Counted from the first letter of the stretch, positions 1-6,962 are shown. The stretch is 21,821 bases of DNA from Haemophilus parahaemolyticus (GCF_018373095.1 NZ_JAHAHT010000023.1:1-21821), one strand, 5' to 3'. Notes: generated by a model from the sequence alone, not told the origin. Numbers and translations are program-made.

Positions 1-215
1 GTTTAGATGGTTTAAGTACTATTATTGTGATTGCAGCACAAGTTTTGATGGTGTTACGCTACCGCGAGCAATGGCTACTCTGGATTGTGCTTAACATTAT
101 CTCTATTGCACTATGGGCAGAAAATACCTCAATGTATGTGATGTATTCCGCTTACTTACTTAATTCGCTTTACGGTTATTACAACTGGAGTAAATTGCAA
201 AAAACAAATAACTAA
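1..215 (+). CDS. pnuC: Nicotinamide riboside transporter PnuC, C-terminal fragment
   Basis: This is the 3' end of a gene cut by the window edge. The reading frame is open from base 3 and stops with TAA at 213-215, giving about 70 residues. The fragment is hydrophobic, with a YREQWLLWIVLN segment, a second membrane stretch and a YGYYNWSK-type end. These are characteristic of the last helices of PnuC, an inner-membrane facilitator for nicotinamide riboside, the main NAD precursor route in many Pasteurellaceae. The short basic, polar tail after the last helix fits a cytoplasmic C-terminus. The product call rests on recognising the C-terminal pattern only; the N-terminal two-thirds cannot be seen. 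Any regulatory leader would lie upstream of the window. Confidence 0.85.
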   Translation, partial: LDGLSTIIVIAAQVLMVLRYREQWLLWIVLNIISIALWAENTSMYVMYSAYLLNSLYGYYNWSKLQKTNN

Positions 216-229
216 ACGTAGAGAAGGCT

Positions 230-267
230 TTAGTCCGCCATATCTTCTTTATTGTTTGGCGGACTGA
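230..267. terminator. Stem-loop between pnuC and serB
   Basis: AGTCCGCCA at 232-240 is the exact reverse complement of TGGCGGACT at 257-265, with a 16-nt A/T-rich loop. A G-U pair and a U-A pair can extend the stem to 230-267. It lies 17 bp after the pnuC stop and just before serB. No T-tract follows, so it is not a textbook rho-independent terminator. It could act as an mRNA 3'-end stabiliser or be a short dispersed repeat. The hairpin is certain; its role is inferred. Confidence 0.45.
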
Positions 268-299
268 CGCTCACTCTACAACTTTTGATTATCTATAAT

Positions 300-1175
300 A
301 TGCCAAACACAATTTTTATTTACGCAAAACAACTTTCTCACCACCAAATTGATCAATTTAGCCAGCAGATTTTAGCAGAATGTGTCGGGCAAATAGGCTA
401 TTTAGACTACCAAATTGCATTTTTTGAAACAGAATCGACCGCTTGTCAATACAAAGAAATCGCTCGCCAATTGAATGTTGATCTTGCAGATTTAACAGAA
501 ATACCTGATTTCAATCAGCAAGGCTTGTTGCTTATGGATATGGATTCGACCGCAATCAAAATCGAATGCATCGATGAGATTGCAAAATTGGCAGGAACAG
601 GCGAAGTCGTTTCAGCAATTACCGCAAGTGCAATGCGTGGTGAGTTAGATTTTGAACAGAGTTTACGCAAACGCGTGGGTACGCTTGAAAATGCTCCAGA
701 AAGCATTTTGCAAAAAGTGAGAGAAAATCTACCGCTTATGGATGGCTTTAAAATGTTGGTGCAAACGCTTAAACAACAAGGCTGGAAGATTGCCATTGCT
801 TCTGGTGGTTTTGATTATTTTGCGGACTATCTCAAAGAGACTTACGGCTTAGATTATGCCGTCTCAAATCAGCTGGAAATTATTGATGGCAAACTCACAG
901 GCAAAGTGCTTGGTAAAGTAGTGGATGCACAATATAAAAAAGAGACACTTGAAATGTTGGGCGAAAAATACCAAATTCCAGCCAGCCAATGGGTTGCAGT
1001 AGGTGATGGTGCGAACGATTTACCGATGCTCAAAACCGCCACTTTAGGCGTAGCATTGCACGCTAAACCCAAAGTACAAGAACAAGCGAAATTTGTGGTA
1101 AACTTTGCAGACTTAACAGCGATTTTGTTGTTGTTAAATGCAAAAACTATTTTTGATAAATTAAAAGGAAAGTAA
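300..1175 (+). CDS. serB: Phosphoserine phosphatase SerB
   Basis: Catalyses the last step of serine synthesis, hydrolysing O-phosphoserine to serine in the cytoplasm. It is a HAD-superfamily enzyme of 291 residues from the ATG at 300. HAD motif I is DMDST at 80-84, where D80 is the expected nucleophile and D82 the acid/base. Motif II is the SGG at 168-170, and motif III is GDGANDLPML from 235. Residues 1-75 form the less conserved N-terminal part. The frame is also open upstream to a TTG at 252, but that codon falls in the hairpin before the gene and adds 16 non-family residues, so ATG 300 is preferred. The Shine-Dalgarno sequence before it is weak. yajQ begins one base after the stop, so the two are probably cotranscribed. 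serA lies elsewhere in the window, at 14035. A perfect reverse-orientation uptake signal lies inside the gene at 438-446. Confidence 0.96.
   Translation: MPNTIFIYAKQLSHHQIDQFSQQILAECVGQIGYLDYQIAFFETESTACQYKEIARQLNVDLADLTEIPDFNQQGLLLMDMDSTAIKIECIDEIAKLAGTGEVVSAITASAMRGELDFEQSLRKRVGTLENAPESILQKVRENLPLMDGFKMLVQTLKQQGWKIAIASGGFDYFADYLKETYGLDYAVSNQLEIIDGKLTGKVLGKVVDAQYKKETLEMLGEKYQIPASQWVAVGDGANDLPMLKTATLGVALHAKPKVQEQAKFVVNFADLTAILLLLNAKTIFDKLKGK
438..446 (-). repeat. DNA uptake signal sequence (Apl-type), perfect 9-mer
   Basis: ACCGCTTGT, the reverse complement of ACAAGCGGT, lies within serB. The flanks (tgACAAGCGGTcg on the minus strand) fit the usual context of the Pasteurellaceae uptake signal recognised during natural transformation. 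Confidence 0.85.
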
Positions 1176-1176
1176 A

Positions 1177-1668
1177 ATGCCATCTTTTGACATTGTTTCA
1201 GAAATTACCTTACACGAAGTGCGTAATGCGGTGGAAAATGCCAACCGAGTATTAAGCACACGCTACGATTTTCACGGTGTAGAAGCGATAATCGAATTAA
1301 ATGAAAAAAATGAGACTATCAAAATTACAACCGAATCGGATTTCCAATTAGATCAATTGATTGAGATTTTAATTGGCTCTTGCGTAAAACGTGGTATTGA
1401 GCATAACTCTCTTGATATTCCATCTGAAAGCGAACATCACGGCAAACTTTACAGTAAAGAGATTAAACTAAAACAAGGGATTGAAACCGAAATGGCGAAA
1501 AAAATCACGAAGCTGATTAAAGATGCAAAAATTAAAGTGCAGGCACAGATTCAAGGCGATCAGGTGCGTGTTACAGGTAAATCTCGTGATGACCTTCAAT
1601 CTGTTATTCAACTGGTGAAAGGTGCAGAATTAGGACAACCGTTCCAATTCAATAACTTCCGAGATTAA
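1177..1668 (+). CDS. yajQ: YajQ family nucleotide-binding protein
   Basis: A soluble cytoplasmic protein of 163 residues, the same length as E. coli YajQ. It begins MPSFDIVSE and contains the family pattern NANRVLSTRYDFHG. It ends in GQPFQFNNFRD, also typical of the family. The fold consists of two ferredoxin-like halves. Family members bind cyclic di-GMP in Xanthomonas and have been linked to stress responses; the role in Pasteurellaceae is not settled. The ribosome site AGGAAAG lies across the end of serB with the ATG one base past the serB stop, so coupled translation is likely. A terminator-like hairpin built on an uptake signal follows the gene. Confidence 0.95.
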   Translation: MPSFDIVSEITLHEVRNAVENANRVLSTRYDFHGVEAIIELNEKNETIKITTESDFQLDQLIEILIGSCVKRGIEHNSLDIPSESEHHGKLYSKEIKLKQGIETEMAKKITKLIKDAKIKVQAQIQGDQVRVTGKSRDDLQSVIQLVKGAELGQPFQFNNFRD

Positions 1669-1671
1669 TAA

Positions 1672-1680
1672 ACAAGCGGT
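1672..1680 (+). repeat. DNA uptake signal sequence (Apl-type), perfect 9-mer
   Basis: ACAAGCGGT lies four bases after the yajQ stop. Its CGGT half is the 5' base of the terminator-like stem at 1677-1732, so signal and terminator overlap. Confidence 0.88.
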
Positions 1681-1732
1681 GAAATCTTCTCTTAGATTTG
1701 CAAGGTAACAGAGAAATCTCACCGTTTTTTTT
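1677..1732 (+). terminator. Rho-independent terminator-like hairpin after yajQ
   Basis: CGGTGA at 1677-1682 pairs with TCACCG at 1719-1724 and is followed at once by eight T (1725-1732). Inside it, GATTT at 1695-1699 pairs with AAATC at 1714-1718, so part of the long loop can fold. It separates serB-yajQ from the small gene at 1752. The base of the stem is formed by the uptake signal. Confidence 0.6.
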
Positions 1733-1751
1733 CAAACTGGAGGAAAGAAAA

Positions 1752-1928
1752 ATGAGTGATGAGAAAAAAAGCTGGTTTAAGAAAACATTAGAAAAATATG
1801 ATCAATTTTGCGAAGAACTTGGCGTCAATCGTGGTGCCTGCCGAGGTTGCGTCCCCGTTGCGAAATTTGATCCTGAGCCAGAAACAAAGGAGAAAAAACA
1901 GAAAGAGAATTCGGATAAATCTGAATAA
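1752..1928 (+). CDS. Small Cys-containing protein, DUF5363-like
   Basis: A 58-residue hydrophilic protein of unknown function, starting at the ATG at 1752 behind GGAGGAAAG. The frame is open upstream to a TTG at 1698, but that codon lies inside the preceding terminator hairpin and is rejected. The N-terminal half is a conserved-looking block (WFKKTLEKYDQFCEELGV) followed by CRGCVP, a CxxC pair at C30 and C33 with another cysteine at C20. The C-terminal 18 residues are Lys/Glu-rich and probably disordered. There is no signal peptide or membrane segment. I associate the pattern with the Pasteurellaceae family DUF5363, from memory and unverified. The CxxC may bind metal or be redox-active, but with only three cysteines this is speculation. 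It stands alone between two hairpins. Confidence 0.75.
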   Translation: MSDEKKSWFKKTLEKYDQFCEELGVNRGACRGCVPVAKFDPEPETKEKKQKENSDKSE

Positions 1929-1946
1929 TATCATCTAAAAATACAA

Positions 1947-1983
1947 ATGGCATAGTCGAGCAATGCGTTTAAAACTATGCCAT
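1947..1983. terminator. Stem-loop after the small Cys-containing gene
   Basis: ATGGCATAGT at 1947-1956 is exactly complementary to ACTATGCCAT at 1974-1983, with a 17-nt loop. It lies 18 bp after the stop of the 58-residue gene. The sequence after it is A/T-rich but has no clean T-run. It could be a weak terminator or an mRNA 3' stabiliser. The rest of the gap up to 2088 holds only a short CGGC/GCCG inverted repeat (2031-2045) and no recognisable gene. Confidence 0.4.
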
Positions 1984-2088
1984 ATATTATTCTGCAGCTA
2001 CTCAAAAATCGTAATTTAAGCTTTATGCAACGGCTATATATGCCGAAAATTTCAATCTATCAGAGAATACAAAATCAAAAGAATAACT

Positions 2089-2439
2089 ATGCAAAAACTA
2101 CTTTTTATCATCAATTCTGCCCCTTATGGTAACGAAATGTTTTTCAGCGGCTTACGCCTTGCCCTACAAATTCAAGAGCAACACCAGACAGAAATTAAAC
2201 TTTTCTTAATGTCTGATGCGGTAACCGCTGGTCTTAAGAAACAAAATCCATCAGAAGGCTATCACGTGCAACAGATGCTAGAAATTCTTACCTCACAAGG
2301 GGCTACGGTAAAACTCTGCAAAACATGTACCAATGCACGTGGCATTACTGAACTCCCGCTTGCCGATGGTGTAAAAATTGGTACGCTCGTTGAGCTTGCC
2401 GACTGGACGATGGAAGCCGATAAGATACTTAATTTCTAA
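2089..2439 (+). CDS. ychN: DsrE/DsrF-like family protein YchN
   Basis: A cytoplasmic protein of 116 residues (E. coli YchN is 117) that matches YchN along its whole length. Shared stretches include LFLMSDAVTAGL, EGYHVQQMLEIL, VKLCKTCTNARGI, LPLADGV and IGTLVELADWT. The family forms homohexamers with the DsrE/F fold, and the conserved cysteines in KLCKTC (C77 and C80) are candidate persulfide or sulfur-handling residues. The physiological role in E. coli is not established. It is not the TusBCD operon, because no neighbouring dsrF- or dsrH-like genes are present. Its TAA stop overlaps the ATG of the next gene (TAATG), so translation is probably coupled to the flavoprotein. Confidence 0.93.
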   Translation: MQKLLFIINSAPYGNEMFFSGLRLALQIQEQHQTEIKLFLMSDAVTAGLKKQNPSEGYHVQQMLEILTSQGATVKLCKTCTNARGITELPLADGVKIGTLVELADWTMEADKILNF

Positions 2440-3635
2440 TGAAAAAAGCAGATGTAATTATTATCGGGGCGGGAGCTTCGGGCTTGTTTTGTGCTGCACA
2501 ATTGGGGCAAGCGGGCAAAAGTGTGGTGATGCTTGATAACGGTAAGAAGATCGGACGTAAGATTTTAATGTCGGGCGGAGGCTTCTGCAACTTTACTAAC
2601 TTAGATGTCACCCCACAACATTACCTCAGCCAAAATCGCCATTTTGTGAAATCGGCATTGGCTCGCTACACCAACTGGGATTTTATCAGCTTAGTCGCTC
2701 AATATGGTATTGCCTACCACGAAAAAGAGTTAGGGCAACTCTTCTGCGATGAAGGAGCCCAACAAATCGTGCGAATGCTGCAAATCGAATGCGAGAAAGG
2801 CAAAGTCGATATTCAGCTTCGACAAGCGCCTATTTCTGTCGAAAAAATTACAAAAGGTTTTGAAATTCAGACCGCTTGCGAAACCTATCAAACAGAAAAT
2901 CTGGTGATTGCCACAGGTGGGCTTTCAATGCCAGCCTTAGGTACAAGCCCTTTTGGTTACAACATTGCGGAGCAGTTTGGCATACCAGTGATTGCACCAC
3001 GTGCAAGCCTTGTACCTTTTACGTGGAAAGAGAGCGATAAACCTTTCACAGCCCTTTCTGGCATCACCTTACCTGTAACGGTAAGTAACGAGAACATCAG
3101 CTTTAGCAATCAAATGCTTTTCACACACCGAGGGCTTTCTGGACCAGCCATTTTGCAAATATCAAACTATTGGCAAATAGGTGAAGCGGTCAAAATTGAT
3201 CTGTTGCCTACAAATTCCATTTGGGATATTTTGCAAGAATTGCGTCAATCTTCGCCAAAATTGCAGCTAAAAACGGTTTTAAGTCGTTATCTACCAAAAA
3301 AACTGGTTGAACTTTGGTTTGAACAAAACCTGTTAAAAGATGAAGTGATTGCTCAGCTTAGCAAAAATGCAATACAACAGCTTGAGCAATTTATCCATCA
3401 TTGGCAATTTATCCCAAATGGCACAGAGGGCTACCGCACAGCAGAAGTAACGATGGGAGGGATTGATACCGATCACATTTCCTCTAAAACAATGGAAGCT
3501 AAAGCCGTTTCAGGGCTTTATTTTATTGGCGAAGTGCTTGATGTGACAGGCTGGCTTGGAGGCTACAATTTCCAATGGGCGTGGTCATCCGCTTTTGCTT
3601 GTGCAGAAGGAATTATAAAACGATATCAAAACTAA
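2439..3635 (+). CDS. yhiN: HI0933/YhiN-family FAD-dependent flavoprotein
   Basis: A 398-residue flavoprotein of the HI0933 (TIGR00275, 'aminoacetone oxidase') family. The N-terminus carries a Rossmann FAD motif, GAGASG at 11-16. The family hallmark GRKILMSGGGFCNFTN follows at 39-54. Further markers are TGGLSMPALG, EVTMGGID and the C-terminal FIGEVLDVTGWLGGYN, which closes over FAD. There is no signal peptide, so it is cytoplasmic. The true substrate of this family is unknown, and 'NAD(P)/FAD-dependent oxidoreductase' is the safe functional label. It starts inside the ychN stop codon and is probably translated as the second gene of that pair. Confidence 0.92.
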   Translation: MKKADVIIIGAGASGLFCAAQLGQAGKSVVMLDNGKKIGRKILMSGGGFCNFTNLDVTPQHYLSQNRHFVKSALARYTNWDFISLVAQYGIAYHEKELGQLFCDEGAQQIVRMLQIECEKGKVDIQLRQAPISVEKITKGFEIQTACETYQTENLVIATGGLSMPALGTSPFGYNIAEQFGIPVIAPRASLVPFTWKESDKPFTALSGITLPVTVSNENISFSNQMLFTHRGLSGPAILQISNYWQIGEAVKIDLLPTNSIWDILQELRQSSPKLQLKTVLSRYLPKKLVELWFEQNLLKDEVIAQLSKNAIQQLEQFIHHWQFIPNGTEGYRTAEVTMGGIDTDHISSKTMEAKAVSGLYFIGEVLDVTGWLGGYNFQWAWSSAFACAEGIIKRYQN

Positions 3636-3671
3636 TAAAAAATAAACATTTCGTCTATTCAATAGGCAGGC

Positions 3672-3695
3672 GTGAATGAAATCACTATTTTTTTT
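3672..3695 (+). terminator. Weak terminator candidate after yhiN
   Basis: A 4-bp stem (GTGA 3672-3675, TCAC 3682-3685) with a 6-nt loop is followed within three bases by eight T (3688-3695). The stem is short, so confidence is low, but the position between yhiN and the tRNA promoter is right for a terminator. Confidence 0.3.
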
Positions 3696-3705
3696 AGAAA
3701 AGCGT

Positions 3706-3733
3706 TTGACATATTTTTTAAATCTAGTAATAT
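3706..3733 (+). promoter_or_regulatory. Sigma-70 promoter of the tRNA cluster
   Basis: A perfect -35 box TTGACA (3706-3711) is followed after 16 bp by TAATAT (3728-3733) as the -10 box. The GCACCGC just after it is a GC-rich discriminator, as is usual for stringently controlled stable-RNA promoters. Transcription would start near 3740, about 18 bp before the mature tRNA-Ser. The boxes are visible; the stringent-control statement is family knowledge. Confidence 0.7.
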
Positions 3734-3757
3734 GCACCGCACACAGACACAGTGAGT

Positions 3758-3852
3758 GGTGAGATGGCCGAGCAGGCTGAAGGCGCTCCCCTGCTAAGGG
3801 AGTATAGGGTTCAAAAGCTCTATCGAGGGTTCGAATCCCTCTCTCACCGCCA
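3758..3852 (+). tRNA. tRNA-Ser (anticodon GCT)
   Basis: This is a class II tRNA. Acceptor GGTGAGA (3758-3764) pairs with TCTCACC (3842-3848), followed by discriminator G and an encoded CCA at 3850-3852. The anticodon stem is CTCCC/GGGAG (3786-3790 and 3798-3802), with loop CTGCTAA and anticodon GCT at 3793-3795, reading AGC/AGT serine codons. A long variable arm follows, as expected for serine tRNAs, then a GGTTCGAATCC T-loop. It is the first gene of a three-tRNA transcript. Confidence 0.97.
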
Positions 3853-3865
3853 TTTACTTTATCAT

Positions 3866-3942
3866 GCACCCGTAGCTCAGCTGGATAGAGTACTCGGCTA
3901 CGAACCGAGCGGTCAGAGGTTCGAATCCTCTCGGGTGCGCCA
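3866..3942 (+). tRNA. tRNA-Arg (anticodon ACG), copy 1
   Basis: A 77-nt cloverleaf. Acceptor GCACCCG (3866-3872) pairs with CGGGTGC (3932-3938), with discriminator G and an encoded CCA at 3940-3942. The anticodon stem CTCGG/CCGAG encloses CTACGAA, so the anticodon is ACG (3900-3902). In bacteria this is deaminated by TadA to ICG to read CGU/CGC/CGA. It lies 13 bp after tRNA-Ser and is identical to copy 2. Confidence 0.97.
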
Positions 3943-4010
3943 TTTTAAACTTTACTCTATTAGGTTTGAAATAGTCGCTGATAAAATAAATTCTCATAAC
4001 AATTCAATAC

Positions 4011-4087
4011 GCACCCGTAGCTCAGCTGGATAGAGTACTCGGCTACGAACCGAGCGGTCAGAGGTTCGAATCCTCTCGGGTGCGCCA
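4011..4087 (+). tRNA. tRNA-Arg (anticodon ACG), copy 2
   Basis: Every base is identical to the copy at 3866-3942, with anticodon ACG at 4045-4047 and an encoded CCA. It is offset by 145 bp, with an unrelated A/T-rich 68-bp spacer between the copies. It is probably on the same transcript as tRNA-Ser and copy 1. A T-rich stretch (ATTTTCCTTTTT) follows, but I see no clear terminator stem. The rest of the gap up to 4199 is A/T-rich with no other feature. Confidence 0.97.
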
Positions 4088-4199
4088 TTTTCCTTTTTCT
4101 ATATAATTCCTGTAAATTTATTAAATAAAATTTTCGTTGATTTAAATCCTTTTTATTATTACGATTGCATCTATTTTTATTTAATCAATCTTATTTTTT

Positions 4200-5498
4200 A
4201 TGCTGAATTTTGCTTACCAAGAACACCGTTCTTCTTATTATTACGATTCTCGCAATCTCGATCTTCAATTCCCCAAAATTTCTGTCAACCAATCTGCTGA
4301 TGTTTGCGTGATTGGTGCGGGCTTTTTAGGGCTTTCTGCCGCTTTAGAGCTAGTTGAACAGGGCAAAAGAGTGATTGTTTTAGAAGGTGCTCGTGTGGGG
4401 TTTGGTGCATCGGGACGTTCGGGTGGACAGGCAATTAACGGCTTTGAAGAAGGTATTGATGAATATATCGATCATATCGGTTTTGAGAAAGCTCGAAAAT
4501 TATGGGATATGTCGCTTGAAGCGATCGATATTATTGACGAGCGTGTGCAAAAGTATGGTATTCAATGCGATTGGAAAAAAGGTTACGCAACATTAGCCCT
4601 TAATAATCGCCGAATGGATGACTTAATTGCTATGCAAAAAGCAAGTGAAGAGCAATGTGGTTATACCAATATGCAACTTTGGGATAAAGCTCAGCTCAAA
4701 CAGTATTTGGGAAGCGATATTTATGTGGGCGGTTTATACGACCGCAATTCTGGGCATTTGCATCCGCTAAATTACTGCTTAGGCTTGGCAAAAGCCTGTG
4801 TTGAAGCAGGTGTAGAAATTTACGAGCATTCGCCCGCTACTGAAATTCAAGTAAAAAGCGATACGCAAGCGGTTGTTTTTGCTGAAAATATTACCGTGAG
4901 CTGTGAACATGTGGTGTTAGCGGTAAATGCTTACATTGATGTACTTTCTAAAAAAATCACGTTCGGCATTGAAAATACCATTTTGCCTGTAGAAAGTTTT
5001 ATTATCGCAACTGAACCACTTTCTCAAGCAATGGCAGATAGTCTGATTAACAATGGAATGTCAGTTTGCGATAACAATTTATTGCTCGATTATTACCGCT
5101 TGTCTGCAGATAATCGTTTGCTTTTTGGTTCTGATTCTAGTACGAATGTGGATATGATCGCTAAAATGCGCTCAGAAATGCTTGCTGTTTTCCCGCAACT
5201 GGAAGATACTAAAATTGAGTATGGTTGGGGCGGTCCTATTGATATGACAATGAATTCCACGCCTCATTTCGGGCGATCAAAACCGAATGTTTATTTTGCA
5301 CAAGGTTTCTCAGGGCATGGAGTTGCATTAACAGGTTTAGCAGGACGAATTATTAGCGAAGCGATTTGTGGTAATGATGAACGCCTTGCAATTTTTGAGG
5401 GATTAAAAATACCACATTTTTATGGTGGAAAATGGATTAAGAAAATGGCATTGAAGGTGGGTATTCCTTACTACCGTTTTTTAGATAAATATCGTTGA
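4200..5498 (+). CDS. PuuB-like FAD-dependent amine oxidoreductase
   Basis: A 432-residue DAO-family flavoenzyme that aligns along its whole length with E. coli PuuB (gamma-glutamylputrescine oxidase, 426 residues). Shared features include SSYY near the N-terminus, the FAD motif GAGFLG at 39-44, VGFGASGRSGGQ, GHLHPLN, LLDYYRLSADNRLLFG, and the C-terminal FSGHGV segment that contacts FAD. It is predicted to oxidise an amine or amino acid using oxygen or another acceptor in the cytoplasm. No puuA, puuC or puuD lies in the window, so the substrate cannot be given. The ATG at 4200 matches the PuuB N-terminus, but I see no Shine-Dalgarno sequence in the A/T-rich bases before it. mltF follows after 12 bp. 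Confidence 0.85.
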   Translation: MLNFAYQEHRSSYYYDSRNLDLQFPKISVNQSADVCVIGAGFLGLSAALELVEQGKRVIVLEGARVGFGASGRSGGQAINGFEEGIDEYIDHIGFEKARKLWDMSLEAIDIIDERVQKYGIQCDWKKGYATLALNNRRMDDLIAMQKASEEQCGYTNMQLWDKAQLKQYLGSDIYVGGLYDRNSGHLHPLNYCLGLAKACVEAGVEIYEHSPATEIQVKSDTQAVVFAENITVSCEHVVLAVNAYIDVLSKKITFGIENTILPVESFIIATEPLSQAMADSLINNGMSVCDNNLLLDYYRLSADNRLLFGSDSSTNVDMIAKMRSEMLAVFPQLEDTKIEYGWGGPIDMTMNSTPHFGRSKPNVYFAQGFSGHGVALTGLAGRIISEAICGNDERLAIFEGLKIPHFYGGKWIKKMALKVGIPYYRFLDKYR

Positions 5499-5500
5499 TA

Positions 5501-5506
5501 AGAGGT
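5501..5506 (+). promoter_or_regulatory. Ribosome binding site that fixes the TTG start of mltF
   Basis: AGAGGT sits four bases before the TTG at 5511. It supports that rare start codon, because no ATG is placed to give the N-terminal anchor expected of MltF. Confidence 0.6.
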
Positions 5507-5510
5507 ATTT

Positions 5511-6962
5511 TTGAAAGGTCTATTTCTCTCCTTAACGACAGCGATTGCTCTCTTGTTATGGTCGTGGGATATGGTTTATCCGTGGCAAAAATTGATGCAA
5601 GCTGAAGAAAACCGTTATACGCAAATTCAGCATACTAAAAAGCTCAAAGTAGGGATGATTAACCATCCTCTGGCTTATTTTGTCAATGCGGAAGGTAAGG
5701 CGGGTATTGAGTATGAGCTCAGTAAGGCTTTTGCTGATTATTTAGCAGTGGAACTTGATATCACGCTATTTGATAACAGCGAGCAGCTTTTCCAAGCCTT
5801 AAAACAGAATAAAATTGATATGGCTGCGGCGGGCTTACTTTATCAGTCTTCGCAGGGCGAACAATTCCAAATTGGCACAAGCTATTACTCTGCTTCTTGG
5901 CAAGTTGCGTATAAAAAAGGTACGCAGCGCCCATATAAATTAAATGAGTTACAAGCAGAAATCCTTGTGCCGGCTGGTTCGGCTGTGCTTCCAATTTTGG
6001 AACAATTAAAAGAAAATCAACCGCTTTTAAAATGGCAAACAACAGATAAATTCACTCAAGAAGAGCTACTTTTGCAAGTTGCCGAGGGCAAAATTCCTCA
6101 CACCATTGCACCATCGGTAGATATTTCCTCCGCACAATATATCAATCCAAATCTGGCGGTTGGCTTTGATTTAACCGATGAAATGCCAGTGGTGTGGTAT
6201 TTTGGTAAAAGCTCATTTAGCGAATTGCAGGCTTCTGTGCTGGATTTTATGGATAACGCCAATGAAACAGGTTTGATTGCTCGGATTGAAGAAAAATACT
6301 TCAACCATTTGAACCGTTTTGATTATGCGGATGCCTCTATTTATCTCAATGCAGTCAAAAATATATTGCCAAAATATCGGGCTCTATTTGAGAAACATAA
6401 AGGCGAGCTAGAGTGGCCAATGTTGGCTGCCATTGCTTACCAAGAATCTCGATGGGATCCGAATGCAACCTCTTCAACAGGCGTACGTGGAATGATGATG
6501 CTCACACGTGATACGGCTGATCGTATGAGAGTGATCGATCGTACTAATCCCGAACAGAGTATTCGCGGAGGGGCGGAATATCTGAATATGCTCATTCGCC
6601 AAATCCCTGAAACAGTGCCTGTAGAAGATCGCATTTGGTATGGTTTAGCCGCTTATAATATGGGGTTAGGACATTTATTAGATGTTCGCCGATTAACTAA
6701 ACAGCTTGGAGGAGACCCTGATAATTGGTTAGAGGTGAAGAAAAATTTACCGCTTCTTGCTGAAAAACGTCATTATGCCAATTTAAAATATGGCTATGCT
6801 CGCGGTTTTGAAGCGTTTAGTTATGTGGAAAATATCCGCAAATATCACAGCAGTTTAGTCAATCATCTGCGTGTTGAAGAACAAAAGCTACAACAAGAGC
6901 AAAAAACATCGGAACAGCAGAATGAAGAGAATTTAAATCAGGAGAACTCAAATGAAATGTAA
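5511..6962 (+). CDS. mltF: Membrane-bound lytic murein transglycosylase F
   Basis: Cleaves the glycan strands of peptidoglycan, leaving 1,6-anhydro-muramyl ends; it acts in the periplasm, anchored to the envelope. The protein has 483 residues (E. coli MltF has 518). Residues 1-20 form a hydrophobic signal or anchor. Residues 44-265 are an ABC-type solute-binding (SBP_bac_3-like) regulatory domain. The SLT-type catalytic domain runs from about 285 to 450. The catalytic Glu is E312 in AYQESRWDP, with TGVRGMMMLT at 323-332 and AYNMGLGH at 381-388. The tail from about 456 is Gln/Glu/Asn-rich and low in complexity. The start is TTG, supported by AGAGGT four bases upstream. The end of the gene carries the ribosome site and start codon of a small overlapping ORF at 6952. 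Confidence 0.94.
   Translation: MKGLFLSLTTAIALLLWSWDMVYPWQKLMQAEENRYTQIQHTKKLKVGMINHPLAYFVNAEGKAGIEYELSKAFADYLAVELDITLFDNSEQLFQALKQNKIDMAAAGLLYQSSQGEQFQIGTSYYSASWQVAYKKGTQRPYKLNELQAEILVPAGSAVLPILEQLKENQPLLKWQTTDKFTQEELLLQVAEGKIPHTIAPSVDISSAQYINPNLAVGFDLTDEMPVVWYFGKSSFSELQASVLDFMDNANETGLIARIEEKYFNHLNRFDYADASIYLNAVKNILPKYRALFEKHKGELEWPMLAAIAYQESRWDPNATSSTGVRGMMMLTRDTADRMRVIDRTNPEQSIRGGAEYLNMLIRQIPETVPVEDRIWYGLAAYNMGLGHLLDVRRLTKQLGGDPDNWLEVKKNLPLLAEKRHYANLKYGYARGFEAFSYVENIRKYHSSLVNHLRVEEQKLQQEQKTSEQQNEENLNQENSNEM

Noticed and set aside
252..299. Upstream TTG start for serB
   Set aside because: The codon is inside the intergenic hairpin and adds 16 residues absent from the family; ATG 300 fits.
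2089..2439. ychN as a TusBCD (DsrEFH) sulfur-relay subunit working with tusA at 10925
   Set aside because: The sequence matches single-gene YchN throughout, no dsrF- or dsrH-like gene follows, and tusA is over 8 kb away.
3585..4033. Two open frames across the tRNA cluster (3585-3869 minus, 3752-4033 plus)
   Set aside because: They are read through tRNA-Ser and tRNA-Arg, have no ribosome site and no protein family pattern; false translations of tRNA genes are a known annotation artefact.
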